Below are positions 54,255 through 62,875 of a stretch of DNA of 64,000 nt, in pieces. How positions within the stretch are numbered: the first letter of the stretch is position 1; each line of letters starts with the position of its first letter. The stretch is from contig CAZOZL010000007.1 of the NCBI GenBank assembly GCA_964584305.1, positions 62,001 through 126,000 on the forward strand. The letters are read 5' to 3'. This stretch comes from SB11 sp964584305. GTDB lineage: Bacteria > Bacteroidota > Bacteroidia > UBA8524. A program made the position numbers and the translations under genes. The notes beneath the pieces are model-generated. The model was not told where the DNA came from and made no database searches. It saw only the letters and a program-made list of their open reading frames with translations.

Positions 54255-54280
54255 GTAAAACCAGTACTAAGGGTTTTGCT

Positions 54281-54288
54281 TATATTTG
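54281..54288 (+). promoter_or_regulatory. Probable -7 box (TATATTTG)
   Basis: TAnnTTTG match only 8 bp before the TTG start of the DppB-type gene. This would leave almost no leader. Confidence 0.45.
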
Positions 54289-54295
54289 ATACTTA

Positions 54296-55348
54296 TTGCT
54301 ACGTTTTATAATAAAAAAACTACTGTACGGCATTTTGGTGCTGTTTGGCATAGTACTTTTAGTATTTATGCTGTTTGCTTGGTTTCCAGACCCAGCAGAG
54401 ATAATGGCAGGGCAGCGGGATGATATTCTTACCAAAGAAGCTATAAAAAAAGAACTGGGTTTAGATAAATCTAAGGGTCAGCAATTGCTATTGTATATTA
54501 ATGACCTTTCTCCCATCTCTTTTCACACGCCCACCACTGAAAATGAAGAAAAATATAACTATACCTCTCTTTTCACTATTGGTAATACTGCTACTGTATT
54601 AAAACTGCCTTATTTACGGCGTTCTTATCAGAGCAAGAAAAAGGTGTCAACAGTACTGGCTGAATCTTTTGTAGGTACTTTGGTACTGGCATTAGCAGCA
54701 ATAATTTTTGCTTCACTATTGGGAATATTTATGGGTATTTGGGCGGCATTAAAACAAGATACTTTTGCTGATAGGACTATACTTTTTGTAAGTACCATTG
54801 GTATATCTATGCCTTCGTTTTTCGCCTCTATTATTATAGCATGGATATTTGGCTATGTATTAACAGAATATACAGGGCTTAATATGACGGGCAGCCTTAT
54901 TGACTATGATAGCAACTACAATCGCTTTTATAACCTTAATAATCTTATTCTACCTGCATTGGCATTAGGCATTCGCCCGCTTGCTATTATTATACAACTT
55001 ACCCGAAGCAGCATGATAGAGGTAATGGGGCAGGAGTATATACGCACTGCCTATGCAAAGGGGTTAAGCAATTTTAAAGTAATATGGAGGCACGCACTCA
55101 AAAATGCACTTAACCCTGTTATCACCTCCATTTCTGGTTGGTTTGCATCACTACTGGCAGGTTCTTTTTTTGTTGAGTATATATTTAACTGGCGAGGGGT
55201 GGGTAAAGTTACCGTTGATGCTTTAGAAAAAGCAGACTACCCTGTGGTAATGGGGGCTATACTTTTAATAGCCGTTATATTTATTATTATTAATATAGTA
55301 GTGGATATTGCATACAAACTGTTAGACCCTCGCATTAAAATGGGCTAA
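54296..55348 (+). CDS. ABC permease, DppB/OppB type
   Basis: This 350-residue permease has the usual N-terminal helix (LLYGILVLFGIVLLVFMLF), a periplasmic loop, and a permease domain (~115-345) with the EAA-like loop GQEYIRTAYAKGLSNFKVIWRHALKNALNPV (read in parts). It is the B subunit type of peptide/nickel importers and so may pair with the DppC-type gene at 36625. Starts with TTG, which is consistent with the family N-terminus. The stop lies 1 bp before the next ATG. Confidence 0.9.
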   Translation: MLRFIIKKLLYGILVLFGIVLLVFMLFAWFPDPAEIMAGQRDDILTKEAIKKELGLDKSKGQQLLLYINDLSPISFHTPTTENEEKYNYTSLFTIGNTATVLKLPYLRRSYQSKKKVSTVLAESFVGTLVLALAAIIFASLLGIFMGIWAALKQDTFADRTILFVSTIGISMPSFFASIIIAWIFGYVLTEYTGLNMTGSLIDYDSNYNRFYNLNNLILPALALGIRPLAIIIQLTRSSMIEVMGQEYIRTAYAKGLSNFKVIWRHALKNALNPVITSISGWFASLLAGSFFVEYIFNWRGVGKVTVDALEKADYPVVMGAILLIAVIFIIINIVVDIAYKLLDPRIKMG

Positions 55349-55349
55349 T

Positions 55350-55856
55350 ATGCACAAGGTATTATACTTAATAGGTTTTATGGGAGCAGGCAAAACTACC
55401 CTTGCAAAGCAAGTGGCAGAGCTATATAACTTTACTTGTATTGATATAGATAACGAGATTGAAAAAAGCACAAATAAAACTATTGCTACCATTTTTGCTA
55501 CTGATGGAGAGGAAATCTTTAGAAAAATTGAAGCCGAAGTACTGCGCACTATCCCTATTACAAAAAATACTATTATAGCCACTGGCGGCGGTTTGCCCTG
55601 CTACCATAACAATATGGAGTGGATGAATGCCAACGGCACAACTTTATACCTAAAACATACTATTAGCGAACTAAAAAAACGCCTCGCAAATGAAGTTGCG
55701 CAACGCCCATTACTAAAAAAGAACCCAAATATGACATTTGCAGCACATATAGAAGAGTTAATGAACATACGTTTGCCCTATTATGAGCAAGCAAAATTTG
55801 TAATATTGGGCAATCTTATATCACCGCAAACCGCTATTAACACTGCACTTGTTTAA
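55350..55856 (+). CDS. aroK: Shikimate kinase
   Basis: This 168-residue P-loop kinase has Walker A GFMGAGKTT (about 9-17), the shikimate-binding DIDNEIE motif and ATGGG, and a lid with RPLL. It makes shikimate-3-phosphate in aromatic amino-acid synthesis. The gene starts 1 bp after the DppB-type stop, so both may share a message. A weak hairpin near 55937 may terminate it. Confidence 0.95.
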   Translation: MHKVLYLIGFMGAGKTTLAKQVAELYNFTCIDIDNEIEKSTNKTIATIFATDGEEIFRKIEAEVLRTIPITKNTIIATGGGLPCYHNNMEWMNANGTTLYLKHTISELKKRLANEVAQRPLLKKNPNMTFAAHIEELMNIRLPYYEQAKFVILGNLISPQTAINTALV

Positions 55857-55936
55857 TGTTAATAAGTCGCAGAAGCCTATAAAATCAACGATTTTCGGGT
55901 ATTTTTTCAAAAAAACCAAGTATATCAAGCGTTTCC

Positions 55937-55955
55937 AGCGATTTTTTTCGCTTTT
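55937..55955 (+). terminator. Weak hairpin AGCGA/TCGCT with T tail
   Basis: A 5-bp stem with a T loop and TTTTG tail, 80 bp after aroK. It overlaps the HU promoter region; a weak candidate. Confidence 0.35.
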
Positions 55956-55959
55956 GAAC

Positions 55960-55989
55960 TTGTATCATTAAAAATTTATAGTATGTTTG
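55960..55989 (+). promoter_or_regulatory. HU gene promoter, TTG-N19-TATGTTTG
   Basis: TTG (55960-55962), 19 bp, then TATGTTTG (55982-55989), a full match to the Bacteroidota -33/-7 pattern, 42 bp upstream of the HU ATG. Confidence 0.7.
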
Positions 55990-56030
55990 ACTAAGCATTT
56001 GATAATAAACATAAACTAATAGTTAAACCT

Positions 56031-56303
56031 ATGAACAAATCAGACTTAATCAACTCAATCGCATCAGAAGCGAAGATTACTAAAGTTCAAGCACAAGCAG
56101 CTTTGAACTCATTTTTAGATACGACTTCATCAGCTTTGAAAAAAGGTGATAAAGTGATATTAGTAGGCTTTGGTACATTTTCAGTAGCAGACCGTGCTGC
56201 ACGTACTGGACGTAACCCTCAAACTGGTAAAGAAATTAAAATAGCTGCTAAAAAAGTAGTTAAATTTAAGCCAGGTTCTGAGCTTTCTACAAAAGTGAAG
56301 TAA
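56031..56303 (+). CDS. HU family DNA-binding protein
   Basis: This 90-residue protein has the HU/IHF signature VGFGTFSVADRAARTGRNPQTG (read in parts; about 47-68) and the DNA-binding beta-arm. HU bends DNA and compacts the nucleoid. It has a good promoter (55960-55989) and a terminator (56328-56359), so it is monocistronic. Confidence 0.95.
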   Translation: MNKSDLINSIASEAKITKVQAQAALNSFLDTTSSALKKGDKVILVGFGTFSVADRAARTGRNPQTGKEIKIAAKKVVKFKPGSELSTKVK

Positions 56304-56327
56304 TCAAAACAAAACACTGAAATTAAG

Positions 56328-56359
56328 TCCCGCTTACAAAATTGTAAGCGGGATTTTTT
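56328..56359 (+). terminator. Rho-independent terminator
   Basis: TCCCGCTTACAA / TTGTAAGCGGGA with an AA loop and a T tract, 25 bp after the HU stop codon. Confidence 0.92.
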
Positions 56360-56369
56360 ATTTTACCCT

Positions 56370-57554
56370 ATGGATACACTACGTCAGCAATTTTTAAAAT
56401 ATGTAGCTCAAACCTCTGATGCACCTATGCTACTTTCTATAACCAAAGCAGAGGGCGTGTACTTGTATGCCGCAAATGGAAAAAAATATATTGATTTAAT
56501 ATCGGGTATTGGCGTAAGCAGTTATGGGCATGGTAACTCAAAAATAATTGAAGCTATACAGCAACAAGCCGAAAAATATTTACACCTAATGGTGTATGGC
56601 GAGTATGTGCAGCAACCACAAGTAGCTTTAGCCGAAAAACTGTGCAGTAAATTACCCGAAACTTTAAACTCGGTATATTATGTTAATTCGGGTTCAGAAG
56701 CTATTGAAGGAGCTTTAAAATTAGCCAAACGAGCAACGGGTAGAAGCAAAATTATAGCGGCAAAAAATGCCTACCATGGTTCTACACACGGGGCATTAAG
56801 TTTAATGGACAATGAGTATTTTACCCAAGCCTACCGCCCATTATTACCCCAAATAGAGTTTATTAACTTTAATAGCATTGCTGATTTAAAAACTATTACC
56901 CGTGATGTTGCCGCAGTTGTGGTTGAGACCATACAGGGCGAGGCGGGGTATCTTGTCCCCACAGAAAACTATTTAAAACAACTACGTACCCAGTGTGATA
57001 GTACTGGTACATTACTTATTTTAGATGAAATACAGTGCGGTATGGGCAGAACAGGTAGTTTGTTTGCCTTTGAGCAATACCATATAGTACCCGATATATT
57101 GGTGCTTGCAAAAGCCTTTGGCGCAGGTATGCCATTAGGTGCTTTTATTGCCAATAAGTTAGTGATGGATAATTTTATAAGCAACCCTATATTAGGGCAT
57201 ATTACCACTTTTGGCGGGCATCCCGTTAGCTGTGCGGCGGCACTTGCAGGTTTAGAATGGCTTGAAGAAACTGAAATTTATAAAGAGGTAGAAGAAAAAG
57301 AGCAAATTTTTAGAAATAATTTATCCCGCCAAACCATTTCGGGCAAGGGTTTAATGTTAGCCATAGCATTGGGTACTGAACTTAGAAATAAGAGTATTAT
57401 AAAAAACAGTATAGAAAATGGAGTGATAACCGACTGGTTTTTGCACTGCGATTATAAACTACGCATAGCCCCCCCGCTAACTATTACCCACCAACAAATT
57501 GATGTTGCTTGCGATATACTGCTAAATGCTATTGAAAATATAGATAAAGGCTAA
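56370..57554 (+). CDS. Class III PLP aminotransferase (ArgD-like)
   Basis: This 394-residue enzyme has the class III layout: ISGIGVSSYGHGN near 45, YVNSGSEAIEGALKLAKRATGR near 105, LILDEIQCGMGRTG near 216 and the PLP lysine in LAKAFGAGMPLGA (Lys near residue 247). It could be acetylornithine, ornithine or another omega-aminotransferase. The sequence gives the family only; no arginine genes are nearby. It begins 10 bp after the HU terminator. Confidence 0.85.
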   Translation: MDTLRQQFLKYVAQTSDAPMLLSITKAEGVYLYAANGKKYIDLISGIGVSSYGHGNSKIIEAIQQQAEKYLHLMVYGEYVQQPQVALAEKLCSKLPETLNSVYYVNSGSEAIEGALKLAKRATGRSKIIAAKNAYHGSTHGALSLMDNEYFTQAYRPLLPQIEFINFNSIADLKTITRDVAAVVVETIQGEAGYLVPTENYLKQLRTQCDSTGTLLILDEIQCGMGRTGSLFAFEQYHIVPDILVLAKAFGAGMPLGAFIANKLVMDNFISNPILGHITTFGGHPVSCAAALAGLEWLEETEIYKEVEEKEQIFRNNLSRQTISGKGLMLAIALGTELRNKSIIKNSIENGVITDWFLHCDYKLRIAPPLTITHQQIDVACDILLNAIENIDKG

Positions 57555-57617
57555 AGTAAAACCCCATAACCTTGCCGCACTGGTATGTGCGGCGTAGTAT
57601 AGTGAAGCAAATTTTTA

Positions 57618-58175
57618 TTATACCAATACCTCACCTCTTTCAGTGTGGTAGCTTTGTATTTTTTTAATAAACTGGTTTTGGGTATCGTCCCAAATAGTGC
57701 ATTCTGTTATTGCATTAACGTACAGGTGTACACTCATAGCTCTTTCTTTCCCTATGTTTTCTATGCTATGGAATCCCATATCATCGTTCATATAACTTAA
57801 ACTGCCTTTTTGTGCTATTCCATCACTTGTAACCACAGGTTTTGGTGTAGTACCGTTCCACTTATAGCGGGTTTCCTCTATCTCACCCTGTGCTATATAT
57901 ACCCAACACTCTTGCTGGTTGTGGCAATGGATGGGGGTTAACTGCCCAATATCCCAACATAGCAATAAAAGTTCGTAATCATCGGTTCGGTCAATGCAAT
58001 TTCGGGTGTAGGAATTTTTGGACCAATATGCGTAGGGAGTAAGCTCATTTGCTGGTAAATCTATGTGTTTAATGAGCCGTGCGTAGTCGGCTTTGCTTCT
58101 ACATCGTTCTAAATCGTCTAAAAGTCCTTCAATGGTAGTTATTTTGTCCAAAACAGGTTTTATTGGTAAGCCCAT
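57618..58175 (-). CDS. Cysteine dioxygenase (CDO type I)
   Basis: This 185-residue cupin has the three-His iron site: His83 and His85 (TPIHCHNQ) and His135 (GFHSIEN), as in CDO. It would oxidise cysteine to cysteine sulfinate. Residues at the positions of the mammalian Cys-Tyr crosslink (C93/Y157) are Cys90 and Tyr151 here, whereas most bacterial CDOs have Gly there. An ATG at 58196 is also in frame, but the region between looks like promoter; 58175 is chosen. Confidence 0.85.
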   Translation of the reverse strand: MGLPIKPVLDKITTIEGLLDDLERCRSKADYARLIKHIDLPANELTPYAYWSKNSYTRNCIDRTDDYELLLLCWDIGQLTPIHCHNQQECWVYIAQGEIEETRYKWNGTTPKPVVTSDGIAQKGSLSYMNDDMGFHSIENIGKERAMSVHLYVNAITECTIWDDTQNQFIKKIQSYHTERGEVLV

Positions 58176-58408
58176 ATAGTACAAAAAAAATAGCATTGAA
58201 GCTAAAAAAAGTATTATTAATTGTTAATCCCGCCCTAAATAATTTTAAAGGCTACTCAATTGTATTGATTTTACTGTAACCGCCTTCACTATATTTTAAA
58301 AATCAAAAAACAGCCGTGTTACATTTTAAACTGTAAAAAGTTCCCCATTTAAAATTTTCAATTGTCATTAAGCATAAAGAAAGTATATTTATTGTAATTT
58401 TTAAACTA

Positions 58409-58756
58409 ATGAAAGAATTTGTTTTATTGATTAAAGGAAACGAAATGCACCTTATTTCTGATGATGAGCGTAATCGCCGTATGCAGGAGTTTGGTTTGTG
58501 GATGCAACAAATGGTAAAAGAGGACAGGTATATTACTGGTCAATCATTAGAAATGCAAGGGCATTTAGTAAAAGATAAGGACACTGTACTAACCGATGGT
58601 CCTTTTTTAGAACCTAAGGAAGTAATTGGTGGTTTTGTATCTATAAAAGCAGCTAATATTGATGAGGCAACTGAAATTGCTAAAAACTGCCCACTACTAA
58701 AGTATTACGAGATTTTTGTTCGCCCACTCCAAGCCCATATGGATGCTCCAAAATAA
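58409..58756 (+). CDS. DGPF/YCII-domain protein
   Basis: This 115-residue protein has the DGPF signature TDGPFLEPKEVIGGFVSIKA, which places it in the YCII-related family. In other bacteria DGPF genes are next to ECF42-type sigma factors, and here too the sigma gene starts inside this gene (58743). It probably is part of that regulatory or output module; its biochemical role is unknown. A TTGTCATT lies at 58362-58369 upstream. Confidence 0.9.
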   Translation: MKEFVLLIKGNEMHLISDDERNRRMQEFGLWMQQMVKEDRYITGQSLEMQGHLVKDKDTVLTDGPFLEPKEVIGGFVSIKAANIDEATEIAKNCPLLKYYEIFVRPLQAHMDAPK

Positions 58757-59993
58757 GAACAATGAAATAATCACCCAACTATATCATAAAATGTATGGCA
58801 AATTAGTATCATACATTACCTCAATTATTGGGTTTCATCATCTTGAAACTGCAGAAGATATTGCTCAGGATACACTAACGGACGCTTTTACCGCATGGAA
58901 AAAAACTACAATGCCTAATAAACCTGAAGCATGGCTATTTAAAGTAGCTAAAAACAAAACTGTTAACTATATAAAACGCCAAAAAATTCAAGAAAAAGTC
59001 TATAATCACACCTTTTTAGAGCAAGATGATTTTACTGATGCCAATGGAGTAAATGAACTGATTGAAGATAGTATGTTAAGAGTGATGATAGCGTGCTGCC
59101 ACCCGAGTATTTCATCAGAAAATCAAATCACTCTTATTTTAAAAGCATTATGTGGGTTTAGTCGTAAAGAAATATCCACTGCATTGCTCACAAAAGAAGA
59201 AACTATAAAAAAACGACTTGTCGCAGTCAAAAAGCAGGTAATCACACAAAACATTAAACTCGAAATGCCTGAGAATACTAATCTAAATAAGCGTTTAGAT
59301 ATGGTATGTACTTGTTTATATTTATTGTTTAATGAAGGCTATAACTCTACTCACTCGAAAGAAATTATACGAAAAGAAATGTGCTTGGAAGCAATGGGGT
59401 TATGTAGATTGATAGCGCACAAAATAGAAGACTATCCCAAAGCAAAAGCATTAATGGCATTAATGTGTTTCCACACTGCCCGGTTTGATAGTCGCATTGA
59501 TGATAAGGGTGCTATTATTCTTTTTCAATATCAGGATAGAGAAGTATGGAGTAATGAATTGATAGATGCGGGGATTAAGTATTTATCGTCATCACAAAAT
59601 AATAAAGAACTAAGTAGTTACCATATAGAGGCAGCCATAGCAGCCGAACATTGTTTTGCCAAGAGTTTTGAAAATACCAATTGGCAATATATTTATAGCC
59701 TATATGAGAAGCTATACGAACTTAAGAAAAACCCTATTATACAACTTAACTTAGCTATTATATCAAGCAGGTTAGATGGGGTAGGGAGTAGTATTAAGAA
59801 ATTGAATTTATTAAAAGTTGAAAGTAAACCATTAAGCAGTTACTACTTATTGTATGCAACTTTGGGCGAGCTGTATAAAACAAATGGAGATAAGGAAAAT
59901 GCAAAACTCAACTATCAATATGCTTTTACTTTAACCCATTCAGAAAAAGAAAAAGATTTCTTGCAACAAAAAATCTCAGCTATTGCCAACTGA
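58743..59993 (+). CDS. ECF42-type sigma factor
   Basis: This 416-residue protein has sigma2 (~20-85; ETAEDIAQDTLTDAFTAW) and sigma4 regions (~105-180; CHPSISSENQITLILKALCGFSRKEIS) and a ~230-residue C-terminal TPR-like extension (DUF6596 type), as in group ECF42. The extension is thought to control the sigma factor, since this group lacks a dedicated anti-sigma factor. The start overlaps the DGPF gene by 14 bp. It is the likely regulator of its neighbours. Confidence 0.9.
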   Translation: MLQNKNNEIITQLYHKMYGKLVSYITSIIGFHHLETAEDIAQDTLTDAFTAWKKTTMPNKPEAWLFKVAKNKTVNYIKRQKIQEKVYNHTFLEQDDFTDANGVNELIEDSMLRVMIACCHPSISSENQITLILKALCGFSRKEISTALLTKEETIKKRLVAVKKQVITQNIKLEMPENTNLNKRLDMVCTCLYLLFNEGYNSTHSKEIIRKEMCLEAMGLCRLIAHKIEDYPKAKALMALMCFHTARFDSRIDDKGAIILFQYQDREVWSNELIDAGIKYLSSSQNNKELSSYHIEAAIAAEHCFAKSFENTNWQYIYSLYEKLYELKKNPIIQLNLAIISSRLDGVGSSIKKLNLLKVESKPLSSYYLLYATLGELYKTNGDKENAKLNYQYAFTLTHSEKEKDFLQQKISAIAN

Positions 59994-60020
59994 GATTTTG
60001 ATTGATTTTGCAGTATTTCC

Positions 60021-60473
60021 CTAATTCCAAGGTTGTCCTGCACCTTTTTCACAATAGTTTTTAAGTGAATTGGTAATAAAATGCCTCCAAGTTTGGTTTA
60101 CCACTTCTAAGCCTTCTTTGTTTAGTGCAGCAGCAAAATTGTAATGTTTGAAAACTACTTCAGTGTTATTACCATTTGAGCTTAAATCAAAGCTAATGTT
60201 TGAGTTTACCCAAGTGGGGTTGGTATTACTAATACAAGTCCATAAAATACGGTTGTCTTTCAATTCATCAATTCTAAACTCCATTTCAAAAATTTGCCCT
60301 TCTTTGTTAAAAATCATTTTCGATACTCCACCTACCTCAGTAGCAACTGTGGTATTTGTAGCCCACCAGCCTTCAATACCTTTTTGGCTGGTAATAGCAT
60401 TGTAAACAGTTTGCAATGTTGTATTAACTGTTACTTTAACTTGAGATTCCATGTTTTTGTTTTGTGTTTCCAT
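60021..60473 (-). CDS. SRPBCC/AHSA1-type protein
   Basis: This 150-residue protein fits the activator of Hsp90 ATPase 1-like SRPBCC family: TTLQTVYNAITSQKGIEGWWA at the start and EVVNQTWRHFITNSLKNYCEKG at the end. Such proteins are common beside DGPF/ECF modules. No ligand can be named. ATG 60473 and 60452 are both possible. It is divergent from the DinB gene. Confidence 0.85.
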   Translation of the reverse strand: METQNKNMESQVKVTVNTTLQTVYNAITSQKGIEGWWATNTTVATEVGGVSKMIFNKEGQIFEMEFRIDELKDNRILWTCISNTNPTWVNSNISFDLSSNGNNTEVVFKHYNFAAALNKEGLEVVNQTWRHFITNSLKNYCEKGAGQPWN

Positions 60474-60581
60474 CTTGAGTTATTTTTATTGTTTAAATTG
60501 CGTTTATACAATATTGTCAATCACAAAATTGCTTTTGGGGATAAGCCTGCTAAAAAAAGCCTTAATTAATCTTTAAAAACT

Positions 60582-61100
60582 ATGGTTGACCAATCGAAAT
60601 GGATAGATATTGAGTTTAGTTTTAACTATCCCCTCGGAAAATTCCCCTCATTATTAGAGCGGTTACGAGGAACACCCACTCGCCTTGAAGAATTTGTGAA
60701 AGGAGGTTCAAATAAAATCCTCACCAAAAAACAAAATAGCGCATGGTCTATACAAGAGCATATCGGGCATTTAATTGACTTAGAAGCACTTTTTGGATAT
60801 AGAATAGATGATTTTGAAAAAGATGTTGAAGTACTAACTGCGGCCGATATGAGTAACCAGAAAACCTATGAAGCCAACCATAATGCTGCTAATATTGCTG
60901 ATTTACTTATAGCGTTTAGAGAAATACGTGCAAAACATATAACACAATTAAAAAACTACAATGTTGAAACTATTGCAAAAACAGCTTTGCACCCAAGATT
61001 AAACAAACCCATGCGAGTTGTGGATTTAGTCTATTTTTTTGCTGAACACGACGACCATCATTTAGCTATAATGCGTAGTTTAATAAATTCATATTTATAA
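60582..61100 (+). CDS. DinB family putative metal-dependent protein
   Basis: This 172-residue four-helix protein has the DinB metal-ligand pattern: His in QEHIGHLIDLE (about 62-72) and His in AEHDDHHLA (about 154-162). DinB-like proteins include thiol-dependent transferases and metal hydrolases; activity is not known. It is divergent from the AHSA1 gene and next to the MFS gene, 37 bp downstream, with which it could be cotranscribed. Confidence 0.85.
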   Translation: MVDQSKWIDIEFSFNYPLGKFPSLLERLRGTPTRLEEFVKGGSNKILTKKQNSAWSIQEHIGHLIDLEALFGYRIDDFEKDVEVLTAADMSNQKTYEANHNAANIADLLIAFREIRAKHITQLKNYNVETIAKTALHPRLNKPMRVVDLVYFFAEHDDHHLAIMRSLINSYL

Positions 61101-61137
61101 AGTTTCGGTTTATTTTGCAGGGCATATAACAACCCCT

Positions 61138-62361
61138 ATGAAAATAAAAACCAACTCTGCCCTTACCTTCATATTTATTACTGTACTTATTGATGTGATT
61201 GGTTTAGGAATTATTATTCCTATCATCCCTGATTTAATAATGCAACTGACAGGTAAAGGCATTAGCGAAGCATCTGCATATGGTGGTTTATTGTTATTTT
61301 CTTATGCTATCATGCAGTTTATATTTTCACCCATTTTAGGTGGTTTAAGTGATAAATACGGACGCAGACCTATATTATTAATTTCTCTTTTAGGTTTAGG
61401 GATAGATTATATTTTTCATGCGGTTGCCCCAACTCTTGCTTGGCTGTTTATTGGTAGGCTAATTGCGGGTGTTTGTGGTGCAAGTTTTACCACAGCAAAT
61501 GCCTATATAGCTGATATTAGCACACCAGAAAAAAGAGCGCAGAACTTTGGCTTGATAGGTGCTGCATTTGGTATAGGGTTTATTATAGGACCTGTGATTG
61601 GTGGTGTAGTTGGCGATTACTTTGGAACACGTGCGCCGTTTTACGCCGCTGCAATACTAAGTTTACTAAATGTAATATACGGCTACTTTGTATTGCCTGA
61701 ATCTTTACCAAAAGAAGAGCGAAGAGAGTTTAGCTTTAAACGGTCAAATCCATTAAGTGCTTTATTAAACCTAAAAAGATTTCCTATGCTAAAAGGCATG
61801 GTAGTATCATTTGTGCTTATTTATATTGCTTCGCACGCAGTACAATCAAATTGGAGTTTTTTTAATAAACATAAATTTCAATGGACTCCTTCTGATATAG
61901 GTTGGTCGTTAGCAGTTGTAGGTATTATTACTGCCATAGTACAAGCGTGGCTAATTAGAATAATAATCCCAAAATTTGGTGTGAAAACATCTGTATTTAT
62001 TGGTTTCACACTATATGGTGTAGGTTTAGTGTTATTTGGGCTTGCTAACGCTTCGTGGATGATGTTTGCCTTCATTATCCCCTATTGTTTAGGAGGTATT
62101 GGGGGACCTGCTTTGCAAAGTATTATTTCAGACAAAATACCTATTAATGAACAGGGGGAATTGCAAGGAACATTAACTAGTTTGATGAGTGCAACCGCCA
62201 TTGTAGGTCCTTTATTTATGACTAATTTGTTTTCATATTTCATAAGCGAGTCAGCACCATTCCTATTACCTGGCGCACCATTTTTTGCTGGGGCAATTTT
62301 AGTATTGCTTAGTATTCTATTTTTAATTAAACCTTTGAGAAACTATACCACAAGCAAATAA
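61138..62361 (+). CDS. MFS drug/metabolite efflux pump (TetA-like)
   Basis: This 407-residue transporter has 12 predicted helices, with motif A GGLSDKYGRRPIL (about 75-87) and the 12-helix DHA1/TetA-type pattern (GPVIGGVVGDYFG, about 153-165). It exports a compound by proton exchange. The substrate is not readable; a tetracycline role should not be assumed from fold alone. It follows the DinB gene. No regulator of the TetR type lies next to it. Confidence 0.9.
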   Translation: MKIKTNSALTFIFITVLIDVIGLGIIIPIIPDLIMQLTGKGISEASAYGGLLLFSYAIMQFIFSPILGGLSDKYGRRPILLISLLGLGIDYIFHAVAPTLAWLFIGRLIAGVCGASFTTANAYIADISTPEKRAQNFGLIGAAFGIGFIIGPVIGGVVGDYFGTRAPFYAAAILSLLNVIYGYFVLPESLPKEERREFSFKRSNPLSALLNLKRFPMLKGMVVSFVLIYIASHAVQSNWSFFNKHKFQWTPSDIGWSLAVVGIITAIVQAWLIRIIIPKFGVKTSVFIGFTLYGVGLVLFGLANASWMMFAFIIPYCLGGIGGPALQSIISDKIPINEQGELQGTLTSLMSATAIVGPLFMTNLFSYFISESAPFLLPGAPFFAGAILVLLSILFLIKPLRNYTTSK

Positions 62362-62510
62362 AACAGTGCCTTAATTTACGTTTTTTATTAGCTATTGGTT
62401 TTTAGCCTTTAGTGCACGCATTGTTATCTTGAGCGGAGTCGAAAGGTGTGTAAGCAAGGTAGCGAGCAGGCGCATACGTAGAGGTATCACTTATTCCTTC
62501 CTTTTATTAT

Positions 62511-62680
62511 TTACCCCTTCCACATTAACTATTAGCAGAGCCAAATAACCAATACATTGGTAGGGGTTAATGCAACTCGCCTGTGCTGTCATTGCGAGGT
62601 CTTCCGCGGCAATCTCTTTGCTATCCCATCATACCAGTTTGCCACGTTTGTCTAAGAAGACATTACTCGCAATGACGTGG
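62511..62680 (-). repeat. Composite repeat, minus strand, with internal deletion
   Basis: On the minus strand, part B (GTCATTGCGAG 62666-62676 to CTCGCAATGAC 62588-62598) is followed by part A (AACCCCTACCAATG ... GGAAGGGG). The ~55-bp central part of A, including the CTTCCCC palindrome, is missing. Confidence 0.8.
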
Positions 62681-62696
62681 TTTGTGTCAGTATAAC

Positions 62697-62746
62697 CAGC
62701 CCCACCTCCCTCCTTTTGCCACCCTGCAAGTCCTACCCAAGGAGGG
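62697..62746. repeat. Dispersed repeat shared with 23938-23987
   Basis: CACCTCCCTCC, TTTTGCCACCCTGCAAGTCCT and CCCAAGGAGGGG match the earlier copy with few changes. Confidence 0.65.
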
Positions 62747-62750
62747 GTAT

Positions 62751-62806
62751 CTATACATAAAGTTTTTGCTAAGGTTATATTAATTGTGGCAGGTTTCAAC
62801 CTGCTG
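62751..62806 (+). repeat. Dispersed hairpin repeat shared with 31237-31291
   Basis: CTATACATAAAGTTTTTG, AAGGTTAT, AATTG and GGCAGGTTTCAACCTGCTG with a perfect GCAGGTT/AACCTGC hairpin. Confidence 0.8.
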
Positions 62807-62875
62807 TAAGAAAACGCTTGAATGGCACACACAGTATTTTATTGGGTGAGGTGATGAAAATATAGATACTTATAG

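Larger units (their letters stand above)
62362..62875. other. Gene-free 514-bp region made largely of repeats
   Basis: It holds TCTTGAGCGGAGTCGAAAGG (about 62427-62446), a rearranged minus-strand copy of the composite repeat (62511-62680), a repeat shared with 23938 (62697-62746) and one shared with 31237 (62751-62806). No gene is seen. Confidence 0.75.

Noticed and set aside
61138..62361. Tetracycline resistance gene
   Set aside because: The MFS pump has the general TetA pattern but no TetR neighbour or specific evidence; only an efflux family is supported.
62362..62875. Remnant of an insertion sequence
   Set aside because: Repeats are present but no transposase fragment is seen in any frame.
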